A DNA stretch of 34,448 bases from an uncultured Pelagibacteraceae bacterium (GTDB lineage: Bacteria > Pseudomonadota > Alphaproteobacteria > Pelagibacterales > Pelagibacteraceae): positions 1 to 34,448 of the forward strand of contig CACJUZ010000008.1 of the NCBI GenBank assembly GCA_902596745.1. The letters run 5' to 3'. Under the pieces are notes generated by a model. The model was not told the origin of the DNA. It worked only from the letters and a program-made list of their open reading frames with translations, and searched no databases. Positions 23,609 through 31,696 of the stretch are shown here, piece by piece (the stretch's first letter is position 1; each line of letters begins with the position of its first letter). The position numbers were made by a program, and so were the translations under genes.

Positions 23609-26600
23609 TTATAATTTTGTTGGAAACACTTTTTCTTTATTTATTTTGTATTTCTTAATCGCTTTTTCTGCATGCTTGGATGCAATTAATTGCTCTTTCG
23701 CTAATGCACTTAGAGTGTAAGCAACAATATGTTGTTTATCAACTTCAAAAAACTTTCTCAGATTTTTTCTTGTATCACTTCGTCCATATCCATCAGTTCC
23801 GAATGAATAGAATGGCTTATTTACATATGGTCTAAGCTGATCTGAAAATGATCTAATATAATCAGAAGCTGCAAACACAGGGCCTTCTCTTTTTTCTAAA
23901 CATTTTTCCACGTAAGATTTCTTCTTTTTTCCATCAGGATTTAATAAGTTCCATCTTTCAGTTTCCATCCCGTCTTTTCTGAGCTCATTAAAACTTGTGA
24001 CACTCCAAATATCAGAGTCAATTCCATATTCTTTAGAAAGAATTTCAGCAGCATCTATTACTTCTCGCAAGATTGTACCAGAGCCTAGAAGTTGAACTCT
24101 AGTATTGCCTTTATTTCTTGTTTCTTTAAGCAAATACATTCCTTTTAAAATACCATCGTCAACATCTTTAGGTTTAGCAGGATGAGGATAATTTTCATTC
24201 ATTGCCGTAATATAATAAAAAATATTTTCTTTTTTTTCATGCATTCTTCTAATTCCATCTCTTAAGATTACAGCCATTTCATATGCAAAAGTTGGATCAT
24301 AACTTACACAATTTGGAATATTAGATGCCATAAGATGACTATGACCATCTTGGTGTTGTAATCCCTCTCCAGCTAGAGTTGTTCTTCCAGCAGTTGCACC
24401 AATTAAAAAACCTCTTGCTTGAGAGTCTCCTGCTGCCCAGGCCAAATCACCAACTCTTTGAAATCCAAACATTGAATAAAATATGTATATAGGTATCATT
24501 TCTATATCATGATTTGTGTATGCTGTTCCCGCCGCAATCCAAGATGACATAGCCCCAGACTCTGTAATCCCCTCCTCTAAAACCTGTCCACTTTTATCTT
24601 CACGATAAGAACTCAGTTGCTCAGAGTCGACTGGCTCATATTTTTGTCCTTCGTGAGCATAAATTCCTATTTTTTGAAAAAAACCTTCCATACCAAATGT
24701 TCTAGCTTCATCTGGAATTATCGGAACTAATCTTGGTGATACATTTTTGTCTCTTAACAAAGCAGTAAGCATTCTTACCAAAGCCATAGTAGTCGACATT
24801 TCTTTTTCCCCTGTCGACTTCATAAAACTATCAAAAATATCTTTTGGAGGAGTTTTAACCGCTTTTGCAAAAGATGTCCGCTCTGGAATAAATCCACCTA
24901 ATTTTAATCTGCGATCTTTAAGGTATTTAATTTCTTCTGAATTTTCATCAGGTCTATAATACTCAATATTTTTAACTTGTTTGTCCGTCAGAGGAACACC
25001 AAATCTGTCTCTATAGTATAACAAATCTTCCTCATCCATTTTTTTCTGTTGATGAGTGGTATTTATACTTTCACCAGATTTACCCATTCCGTACCCTTTA
25101 ATTGTTTTAGCAATAATGACTGTTGGCGAACCTTTATTTTTCATAGCAGCATCGTACGCTGCGTAAACTTTATGAGGATCATGACCACCCCTATTTAATT
25201 TCCATATGTCTTTATCTGTCAAAGTAGATACTAATTCTTTTAATTCCGGGTATTTACCAAAAAATTTTTCTCTTACATAGTTACCACCTTTTGCCTTAAA
25301 AGCTTGATATTCACCATCCACACACTCATTCATTCTTTTAATTAAAAGCCCGCTTTTATCTTTTGCTAAAAGTTGATCCCAATAAGAACCCCAAATTACT
25401 TTAATCACATTCCATCCTGTCCCTCTGAAACTACCTTCAAGTTCTTGAATAATTTTACCATTCCCTCTAACAGGACCGTCAAGTCTTTGTAGATTACAAT
25501 TAATCACAAAAATTAAATTATCTAATTTTTCTCTTGCTGCTAATCCAATCGCACCTAATGACTCTGGTTCATCCATTTCACCATCACCTAGAAAAACCCA
25601 AATTTTTCTCCCTTCATCTTTAATTAATCCTCTATTAATTAAATATTTTAAAAACCTAGCTTGATAGATACCCATTATTGGTCCAAGTCCCATAGATACG
25701 GTCGGGAATTGCCAGAAGTTTGGCATTAACCATGGATGAGGATAAGAGGACAATCCATCTTTTTCAACTTCTTGTCTAAAGCCATCTAATTGTTTAGCAG
25801 TTAGTCTTCCCTCTAAAAATGCTCTAGCGTACATACCAGGTGCTGAGTGTCCTTGAAAATATATTAAGTCACCACCAAATTTATTATTTTTTGCTCTCCA
25901 AAAATGGTTCATTCCTACATCGTATAATGTTGCAGCTGATGCAAAAGTTCCTATATGTCCACCAAGTTCTGAACTTTTTTTGTTTGCTTTCACAACCATA
26001 GCAGCGGCATTCCACCTTATGTAGGCACGGATTTTTTTTTCAATATTTTGATCTCCTGGTGATTTAACCTCTGCTTCAGGCGGAATAGTATTTATATATG
26101 GTGTTGTTCTAGTGTCAGGAAGCACCAATCCTGCCTTATAGGCTTGATCGATTACTTTATTTAATAAGTAACTTGCTCTGGACGCCCCATCATTTTCAAT
26201 TACAGAATTTAAAGACTCAATCCACTCATTTGTCTCTAACGGATCAATATCATCTTTGGATGTCGGCTCAGCAAAAACTTTTTTAATTTGTTTCAAAGAT
26301 TGAGTAGTGACAACATTTCCATTTTTTTTTGGTTTTTCTTTTTTAATTTCTTTGTGAACTTTTTGCTCTTCATTTTTGACTTGAATATTAGGGCTATCTT
26401 TAGACTCTAATGTTACTAGTAAGCTCCCTTCTGAAACTTTATCACCAACTTTAACTTTTAAATCTTTAATTTGTCCTTCTGAAGGAGATGGAATTTCTAC
26501 ACTTGATTTGTCACTCTCAATAGTAACCAAGGGATCATTTTTTTTAATTTGATCTCCTGGTTTTACTAATACTTCGATTACTTCCACATCTTTAAAATCA

Positions 26601-26632
26601 CCGATGTCAGGGACTGAAATATTTTGAGCCAT
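23609..26632 (-). CDS. aceE: lipoyl-domain fusion of homodimeric pyruvate dehydrogenase E1
   Basis: This 1007-residue protein is a homodimeric E1 (AceE) with an added lipoyl domain. Residues 1-77 are the lipoyl domain, with the expected lipoylated Lys42 in ESDKSSVEIPS. Residues 78-126 are a charged Lys/Glu linker. From about 127 (DIDPLETNEWIESLNSVIE) it aligns with ordinary AceE. The thiamine-pyrophosphate site is FLGDGEMDEPESLGA ... VINCNLQRLDGPVRGNGKI, and the enzyme continues to the AceE-type C-terminus (SDTRKNLRKFFEVDKQHI). AceE decarboxylates pyruvate and acetylates lipoyl groups. AceE is usually about 890 residues with no lipoyl domain; the extra length equals the fused part. First gene of aceE-aceF; no lpd (E3) is present here. 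Confidence 0.95.
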   Translation of the reverse strand: MAQNISVPDIGDFKDVEVIEVLVKPGDQIKKNDPLVTIESDKSSVEIPSPSEGQIKDLKVKVGDKVSEGSLLVTLESKDSPNIQVKNEEQKVHKEIKKEKPKKNGNVVTTQSLKQIKKVFAEPTSKDDIDPLETNEWIESLNSVIENDGASRASYLLNKVIDQAYKAGLVLPDTRTTPYINTIPPEAEVKSPGDQNIEKKIRAYIRWNAAAMVVKANKKSSELGGHIGTFASAATLYDVGMNHFWRAKNNKFGGDLIYFQGHSAPGMYARAFLEGRLTAKQLDGFRQEVEKDGLSSYPHPWLMPNFWQFPTVSMGLGPIMGIYQARFLKYLINRGLIKDEGRKIWVFLGDGEMDEPESLGAIGLAAREKLDNLIFVINCNLQRLDGPVRGNGKIIQELEGSFRGTGWNVIKVIWGSYWDQLLAKDKSGLLIKRMNECVDGEYQAFKAKGGNYVREKFFGKYPELKELVSTLTDKDIWKLNRGGHDPHKVYAAYDAAMKNKGSPTVIIAKTIKGYGMGKSGESINTTHQQKKMDEEDLLYYRDRFGVPLTDKQVKNIEYYRPDENSEEIKYLKDRRLKLGGFIPERTSFAKAVKTPPKDIFDSFMKSTGEKEMSTTMALVRMLTALLRDKNVSPRLVPIIPDEARTFGMEGFFQKIGIYAHEGQKYEPVDSEQLSSYREDKSGQVLEEGITESGAMSSWIAAGTAYTNHDIEMIPIYIFYSMFGFQRVGDLAWAAGDSQARGFLIGATAGRTTLAGEGLQHQDGHSHLMASNIPNCVSYDPTFAYEMAVILRDGIRRMHEKKENIFYYITAMNENYPHPAKPKDVDDGILKGMYLLKETRNKGNTRVQLLGSGTILREVIDAAEILSKEYGIDSDIWSVTSFNELRKDGMETERWNLLNPDGKKKKSYVEKCLEKREGPVFAASDYIRSFSDQLRPYVNKPFYSFGTDGYGRSDTRKNLRKFFEVDKQHIVAYTLSALAKEQLIASKHAEKAIKKYKINKEKVFPTKL

Positions 26633-26723
26633 AATTATTAGTATAAACTGAAAAGGAATTTATTAAAAATCGTTAAATTAATAAATGCCAAAATTGAAGC
26701 AATTTATTCATAAAGAACCTTTT

Positions 26724-26752
26724 TTGACACAATTTACTCGATTTTTTGTCAA
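26724..26752. promoter_or_regulatory. inverted repeat TTGACA-N17-TGTCAA upstream of aceE
   Basis: TTGACA (26724-26729) and TGTCAA (26747-26752) form a 6-bp inverted repeat with a 17-base spacer, about 92-120 bases upstream of the aceE start. They could be two opposed -35 elements or a dyad operator. No convincing -10 sits at the right distance on either strand. Confidence 0.25.
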
Positions 26753-26773
26753 TAAAAATTAGATAATTAAGAT

Positions 26774-26875
26774 ATGAAATGGATATTAAACATTTTTTTT
26801 AAAAAAAGGGACCGAATAACTAAAAGTGAATATTTAGTTCAAAAAATTATTCTTAAAAAGTACTTTTTAAAATAA
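26774..26875 (+). CDS. possible 33-residue basic microprotein
   Basis: The frame MKWILNIFFKKRDRITKSEY... encodes 33 residues rich in Lys, Ile and Phe, in the 249-base gap between aceE and the HDAC-like gene. It has no good Shine-Dalgarno and lies in very AT-rich sequence, where such frames arise by chance. Its amphipathic, basic composition is the only reason to list it. Confidence 0.2.
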   Translation: MKWILNIFFKKRDRITKSEYLVQKIILKKYFLK

Positions 26876-26881
26876 AAATTA

Positions 26882-27778
26882 TTATTTTATTATTTCTGAA
26901 CAATTTTTATGAAGCATTGAATGAAGTTCTATAAGCTTTACGAAATTTTTATTGTATCCTCCACCTAAGACTCCACACAAAGGAGTATTTCTTTGATAAA
27001 AGTTCTCAATGACAATTTGATCTCTTTTATTAACTCCCGCATCTGTAATTTTAAGTTTTCCTAACCTGTCTTCAAAATGAATATCTACACCAGCAACATA
27101 AAATATAAAATCGTATTTATTTTGATTTAATACTTTTAAATTTTTATGAAGAATATTTAAGTATTCATCATCTTCTGTATTTTCTGCTAACTCGATATCC
27201 ATATCACTTTTTGATTTTTTTGCAGGATAATTAGAAGCACAGTGCATACTAAAAGTAAGTACATCTTTATCGTTTTTAAATATTTCAGAATTACCATTCC
27301 CTTGATGAACGTCTAAATCTAAAATTAGGATTTTTTTCGCATACCCTTTTTTTTTAAGATAATTGGCTGCAACCGCAACATCGTTGAATACACAGTATCC
27401 AGCTCCAAAGTCAAAAGTTGCATGATGACTTCCGCCTGCAGTATTACAAGCTAGTTTGGAGTCTAAAGCCAATTTACTTGCAAGCACTGTTCCTCCTGTT
27501 GCAACAAAAGACCTTCTTACAACACTATCATTAATAGGAAATCCAATTTTTCTTTGTGATTTAATATCCAAAGTTTTATTTTTTATCTGATAAATATATT
27601 CTAAAGAATGAGAAGTTTTCATCGTTTCAATAGAACATTCTTTTGGAATAAAAAATTTTTTTACAACTTTTTCTTTCAATAGATGATCTGCTAAGGCACC
27701 GAATTTTTTTATAGGGAATTTATTGTCGTCATTTATTTTTGCAACATAATCGGGATGATTAATGACGGGAAGTTGCAT
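26882..27778 (-). CDS. histone-deacetylase-family amidohydrolase
   Basis: This 298-residue protein belongs to the arginase/deacetylase superfamily, class of bacterial HDAC-like enzymes (AcuC/HdaH-like). The motifs run in order: GGSHHATFDFGAGYCVFNDVA (tandem His charge relay and the GYCVFND strand), LDLDVHQGNGNSEIF (zinc Asp and His), and VAGVDIHFEDRLGKL (second zinc Asp). The C-terminal GGGY (VLGGGYN) replaces the tyrosine loop. Zinc-binding residues all appear present. It would remove acetyl or acyl groups from lysines, polyamines or small molecules. It is last in a thiolase - microprotein - deacetylase group, 6 bases after the microprotein. Confidence 0.9.
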   Translation of the reverse strand: MQLPVINHPDYVAKINDDNKFPIKKFGALADHLLKEKVVKKFFIPKECSIETMKTSHSLEYIYQIKNKTLDIKSQRKIGFPINDSVVRRSFVATGGTVLASKLALDSKLACNTAGGSHHATFDFGAGYCVFNDVAVAANYLKKKGYAKKILILDLDVHQGNGNSEIFKNDKDVLTFSMHCASNYPAKKSKSDMDIELAENTEDDEYLNILHKNLKVLNQNKYDFIFYVAGVDIHFEDRLGKLKITDAGVNKRDQIVIENFYQRNTPLCGVLGGGYNKNFVKLIELHSMLHKNCSEIIK

Positions 27779-27784
27779 TAGATC

Positions 27785-27919
27785 TTAGTTGTAAGCTAGA
27801 TAAATTGAAATTATAACGACCCAAAAAAATGCATAGTATAAAACATACCCCTTTGGAGTAAACGGCATCTTTTTTAGTTTACGTTTTCCTCTGCCTTTAT
27901 ATGGTTTAGATATTTCCAT
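27785..27919 (-). CDS. 44-residue single-membrane-helix microprotein
   Basis: The start overlaps the thiolase stop by one base (TAATG), and the deacetylase gene begins 6 bases after its stop. The peptide has a very basic first half (KPYKGRGKRKLKKMPF) and a C-terminal hydrophobic helix (GYVLYYAFFWVVIISIYLAY), a clear inside-positive membrane topology. Tight packing between two real genes and a non-random composition make it likely genuine. I do not recognise the family. Confidence 0.55.
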   Translation of the reverse strand: MEISKPYKGRGKRKLKKMPFTPKGYVLYYAFFWVVIISIYLAYN

Positions 27920-29094
27920 TATCGTTCTATACTCATTGCTATACCCATTCCACCACCAATACACAATGTGGCCAAACCTCTCTTAACATCGCGTTTAATC
28001 ATCTCGTGAATTAAAGTGACAAGAATTCGAGTACCAGAAGCACCTATTGGATGACCTATTGCAATTGCTCCACCATTAACGTTAACTTTTTCATCTGGAA
28101 TTCCTAGTGTTTTTAAAACAGCAATACTTTGAGCTGCAAAAGCCTCATTAACTTCAAAAAGGTCTACGTCATCAATTTTCCATCCTGCTAAATCTAAAGC
28201 TTTTTTTGTTGCTGGAATAGGTCCAGTGCCCATAAGAGCTGGTTCAACACCGCAACTAGCCCAAGACTTGATAGTGATTAATTTTTTTAAATCTCTTTTT
28301 TTTGCTTCCTCCTCTGACATTAGAGTTACTGCAGCCGCTCCATCATTAATTCCAGAAGCATTTCCAGCAGTTACAGTACCATCCTTTTGAAAAACTGGTT
28401 TAAGTCTAGTTAAGCTATCTAAATTAATTCCATCTCTAGGGTGCTCATCTTTATTGAAATCTATCTCTGCTTTTTTTGATTTAATTTTTAAATTAGTGAT
28501 TTCGTCTTTAAACTTATTGTCTTTGATTGCTTTTAATGCTTTTTCTTGCGACTTAAGAGCAAATTTATCTTGTTCTTGTCTAGTCACTTGAAATTTAGTA
28601 GCCACATTCTCAGCGGTTACTCCCATGTGATATCCGTGGAAAGCATCCCATAACCCATCTTTTATCATCGTATCAACTAACTCAGTATTACCTATTTTTT
28701 TTCCATCTCTTAAATGAATTGCGTGTGGTGCTAGAGACATGTTCTCTTGACCACCAGCGATAACTATCTTTGAATCTCCTGACTTTATACTTTGAAACCC
28801 TGATGCTATTGATCTCAATCCCGAACCACATACTTGATTTACAATATAAGCTGGTTTTTCTTTCGGAATGCCAGACTTCATGGCTGCTTGTCTCGCAGGA
28901 TTTTGGCCAGTTCCCCCAGTCAAGACCTGACCCATTATTGTTTCATCTATATCAGAAGATTTGATATTTGATCTCTTAATTACCTCTTTTATAACTACAG
29001 AACCCAATTCTTCGCTAGGAATATTTTTGAGAGCTTTACCCAATGAACCAACGGCGGTTCTCACAGCTGAAGTTATAACTACAGATTTACTCAT
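27919..29094 (-). CDS. acetyl-CoA C-acetyltransferase (thiolase II)
   Basis: This 391-residue biosynthetic-type thiolase condenses two acetyl-CoA to acetoacetyl-CoA, or runs in reverse. The nucleophile Cys89 is in NQVCGSGLRS, the catalytic His348 in AIGHPIGASG, and the second Cys378 in LCIGGGMG, all at standard positions. The length matches AtoB/PhaA. It is the first gene of a three-gene unit with a membrane microprotein and an HDAC-like enzyme. No phaB/phaC or ketone-body genes are next to it, so the pathway (acetoacetyl-CoA degradation or synthesis) is open. Confidence 0.94.
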   Translation of the reverse strand: MSKSVVITSAVRTAVGSLGKALKNIPSEELGSVVIKEVIKRSNIKSSDIDETIMGQVLTGGTGQNPARQAAMKSGIPKEKPAYIVNQVCGSGLRSIASGFQSIKSGDSKIVIAGGQENMSLAPHAIHLRDGKKIGNTELVDTMIKDGLWDAFHGYHMGVTAENVATKFQVTRQEQDKFALKSQEKALKAIKDNKFKDEITNLKIKSKKAEIDFNKDEHPRDGINLDSLTRLKPVFQKDGTVTAGNASGINDGAAAVTLMSEEEAKKRDLKKLITIKSWASCGVEPALMGTGPIPATKKALDLAGWKIDDVDLFEVNEAFAAQSIAVLKTLGIPDEKVNVNGGAIAIGHPIGASGTRILVTLIHEMIKRDVKRGLATLCIGGGMGIAMSIER

Positions 29095-29156
29095 ATTTCC
29101 TTTATAAATTAAAAGCCTTTAATTTCAACAATATATTTGATAATTGGTATATTATT

Positions 29157-29233
29157 GCGCCTGTAGCTCAACTGGATAGAGCGCTTGGCTACGGACCAGG
29201 AGGTTCTGGGTTCAAATCCTAGCAGGCGCACCA
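29157..29233 (+). tRNA. tRNA-Arg (ACG)
   Basis: The gene is 77 bases long with an encoded CCA. The acceptor stem GCGCCTG/CAGGCGC is perfect. Anticodon arm CTTGG/CCAGG (one G-U) encloses loop CTACGGA, giving anticodon ACG, read as ICG for CGN codons after tadA editing. The T arm contains GTTCAAATC. It is divergent from the thiolase gene. Confidence 0.97.
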
Positions 29234-29242
29234 AAGGAATTT

Positions 29243-29320
29243 ATGAGTTTGAACAAAGCTGTAATAGTTTTTTTTATATTAGTTTTTGTGTTAATTTTAT
29301 CATTAACATTTGTTTTATAA
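29243..29320 (+). CDS. possible 25-residue hydrophobic microprotein
   Basis: Nine bases after the tRNA-Arg CCA, a Shine-Dalgarno (AAAGGA, about 29233-29238) precedes a 25-residue frame. After MSLNKA it is one continuous hydrophobic helix (VIVFFILVFVLILSLTFVL). The stop abuts the stop of the converging uppP. The ribosome-binding site and membrane-helix composition support it, although T-rich DNA encodes hydrophobic residues easily. Confidence 0.4.
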   Translation: MSLNKAVIVFFILVFVLILSLTFVL

Positions 29321-30082
29321 TTAATTTTGATAAGCAAAAATAAGAATTAAAACACCAAGAACTATTCTATACAAAACAAAAACATCAAGGCTCGCTTTCT
29401 TTAAATATCCTAAAAAAGCTACCATTGTTACGTAAGAAAAAACAAATGATAATATTATACTACTAAAATTGAGTTTTATTAAATCGAAACTATCAGTTAT
29501 ATAAATATTGTAAATTCCAAAAACTGATACCGCTAATAATGTTGGAATTGATAGAAGAAACGAAATCTTAGCTGCATTAACTCTATCAAACTTGAGAAAT
29601 CTTGCTGCAGTTATGGCTATCCCAGATCGACTTACACCCGGTATTAATGAAAAAATATGTAAGAAACCTATTATTAAAGCTGATTTAATATCTAAATTAA
29701 TTTCTAGATTTTTTTCATTTTCCATTTTATCTGAAAAGTACAATAAAATACCAAACAACACCGTTGTCCAACCTATTATTTTAAGTGATCTTAAATCATA
29801 TATTACATCAGTTTGTACAATTAAATAACCGAATAAAATTATTGGTAAAGAGGCTATTATAATTAACATAAAAACTTTTCTATAAATAATGAAGCTTAAT
29901 ATTTCCTTCCGAAAAAAAACAAGCACTGCTAAAAATGAACCAATATGTAAGCTTACATTTAGTATTAAGTCTTCACTTATGAAATTCATAAATTTTGAAA
30001 AAAGAATGATATGAGATGACGAGCTAATTGGTAGAAATTCAGTTATACCTTGAACTAAAGAAAGTATTAGAATCTCCAACAT
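29321..30082 (-). CDS. uppP: undecaprenyl-diphosphatase
   Basis: This 253-residue BacA/UppP-family membrane enzyme dephosphorylates undecaprenyl diphosphate to recycle the lipid carrier of peptidoglycan synthesis. The two signature motifs are present: the Glu-rich QGITEFLPISSSSH (11-24) near the N-terminus, and PGVSRSGIAITAARFLKFDR (the family's PGxSRSG) in the second half. About seven hydrophobic helices surround them. It is monocistronic, with a 168-base gap to divergent gltD. Confidence 0.94.
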   Translation of the reverse strand: MLEILILSLVQGITEFLPISSSSHIILFSKFMNFISEDLILNVSLHIGSFLAVLVFFRKEILSFIIYRKVFMLIIIASLPIILFGYLIVQTDVIYDLRSLKIIGWTTVLFGILLYFSDKMENEKNLEINLDIKSALIIGFLHIFSLIPGVSRSGIAITAARFLKFDRVNAAKISFLLSIPTLLAVSVFGIYNIYITDSFDLIKLNFSSIILSFVFSYVTMVAFLGYLKKASLDVFVLYRIVLGVLILIFAYQN

Positions 30083-30182
30083 TCTTAAATTTAATAAACT
30101 TTAGATTGAATTCCAAAGATATAATTAAATAGCATATCAGCTATGCATAAAAAAAACCGCATAAACCCTATTTATCAACATA

Positions 30183-30207
30183 TTTAGGTAAATATTATTT
30201 ACTTAAA
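30183..30207. promoter_or_regulatory. 25-base palindrome upstream of gltD, candidate operator
   Basis: TTTAGGTAAAT (30183-30193) and ATTTACTTAAA (30197-30207) form an 11-bp inverted repeat around ATT, with one G-T exception. It ends 43 bases upstream of the gltD ATG and 101 bases from uppP. Its symmetry suits a dimeric repressor site or -10/-35-overlapping operator. No T-tract follows, so a terminator is unlikely. Confidence 0.35.
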
Positions 30208-30250
30208 AAGTATTCCAATTTTCTACTTTTTAGCCTAGAACACCAAAACT

Positions 30251-31696
30251 ATGAGTAAAAAAATGTTGAAATTTGTTGACGTAAGTCAGGAGACCCCTGT
30301 CAAAAGAAAGACTGATAGCAGGAAGAAAGATTTTAATGAAATTTACGATCAATATATAACCGACAAAGCCAAAGAGCAATCTAGTAGGTGCTCTCAATGT
30401 GGAGTACCGTTTTGTCAAATACATTGTCCTTTGCAAAACAATATTCCCGATTGGCTTAAACTAACTGCCGAAGGACGATTAAAAGAAGCATACGAAATAT
30501 CTCAAAGCACAAATAATATGCCCGAAGTTTGTGGAAGAATTTGTCCGCAAGACAGATTATGTGAAGGTAATTGTGTTATAGAACAATCAGGTCACGGTAC
30601 AGTCACAATAGGTTCAGTTGAAAAATACATTACTGACACAGCATGGGAAAAAGGATGGGTTAAACCGATCAAGATTGATAAAGAATTAAAAGAAAGCATT
30701 GGTATAATAGGTGCAGGCCCAGCAGGTCTTGCATGTGCAGAAGAAATGAGAAAGTACGGGTATCAAGTGACTGTTTATGACCGTTATGATAGGCCAGGAG
30801 GATTATTAATATATGGGATACCTAATTTTAAACTTGAAAAATTTGTTGTCGAAAGAAGAACAAAACTTTTAAAAGAGAGCGGAATAAAATTTATACAAAA
30901 TTTTGAGGTTGGAAAAGATAAAACTTTAAAAGAACTTAAATCACAGCATGATGCGGTTCTGATTGCAACTGGTGTCTATAAAGCTAGAGAGATTGATATC
31001 CCTGGATCAGATTTAGAAAATATTTTTCCTGCAATGGACTTTTTAACTGCCTCAAACAGAAAAGGCTTAGGAGACAAAGTAAAATTGTTTGATGACGGAA
31101 CTTTAAACGCAGAAGGCAAAGACGTTGTAGTAATTGGTGGCGGGGATACTGCAATGGATTGTGTAAGAACTGCAATAAGACAAAAAGCAAAATCAGTTAA
31201 ATGCTTATATAGAAGAGATAAAGCGAATATGCCTGGTTCAGCTAGAGAAGTTGGAAACGCAGAGGAAGAAGGCGTAGATTTTGTTTGGTTAACAAGTCCA
31301 AAATCATTTATCGGAGATAAAAAAATAAATGAAGTAGAAGTTAGCAAAATGAAGCTAGGTGAGCCAGATGCATCTGGAAGAAGACGACCTATACCTATTG
31401 TTGATGGGGAATTTAAAATAAAAGCTGACTTAGTAATTAAGTCACTTGGGTTCGATCCGGAAAATATTCCTAAATTATTTAATAGCGAAGATCTTGTAGT
31501 TTCAAAGTGGGGAACAATTAAAATCGACCTCAAAACTATGCAAACAAATATTGAAGGAGTATTTGCTGCTGGAGATATTGTGAGAGGCGCATCACTTGTA
31601 GTATGGGCGATAAGAGATGGAAGAGATGCTGCAGAACAAATGGATAAATATATTTCTTCGAGAAGAAAAAATACTAAAAAAGAATTTGCTGCGTAA
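30251..31696 (+). CDS. gltD: glutamate synthase (NADPH) small subunit
   Basis: GltD feeds electrons from NADPH through FAD and two [4Fe-4S] clusters to GltB. The 481-residue protein has the N-terminal cluster ligands: CSQCGVPFC...HC (Cys47, 50, 55, 59) and CGRICPQDRLCEGNC (Cys94, 98, 104, 108). An FAD-binding GAGPAGLACAEEM (about 154), an NADPH-binding VIGGGDTAMDC (about 292) and the closing AAGDIVRGASLVVWAI complete the fold. It directly precedes gltB with a one-base TAATG overlap, so the two subunits are coupled. The order gltD-gltB is the reverse of the E. coli operon. Confidence 0.96.
   Translation: MSKKMLKFVDVSQETPVKRKTDSRKKDFNEIYDQYITDKAKEQSSRCSQCGVPFCQIHCPLQNNIPDWLKLTAEGRLKEAYEISQSTNNMPEVCGRICPQDRLCEGNCVIEQSGHGTVTIGSVEKYITDTAWEKGWVKPIKIDKELKESIGIIGAGPAGLACAEEMRKYGYQVTVYDRYDRPGGLLIYGIPNFKLEKFVVERRTKLLKESGIKFIQNFEVGKDKTLKELKSQHDAVLIATGVYKAREIDIPGSDLENIFPAMDFLTASNRKGLGDKVKLFDDGTLNAEGKDVVVIGGGDTAMDCVRTAIRQKAKSVKCLYRRDKANMPGSAREVGNAEEEGVDFVWLTSPKSFIGDKKINEVEVSKMKLGEPDASGRRRPIPIVDGEFKIKADLVIKSLGFDPENIPKLFNSEDLVVSKWGTIKIDLKTMQTNIEGVFAAGDIVRGASLVVWAIRDGRDAAEQMDKYISSRRKNTKKEFAA

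Noticed and set aside
23330-23614. 94-residue frame antisense to the aceF lipoyl domain
   Set aside because: Entirely within the conserved lipoyl coding region; hydrophobic Ser/Leu-rich shadow.
30976-31533. 185-residue frame antisense to gltD
   Set aside because: It lies wholly inside gltD on the other strand, has Ser/Pro/Leu-rich low-information composition and no recognisable domain. gltD is certain, so this is a shadow frame.
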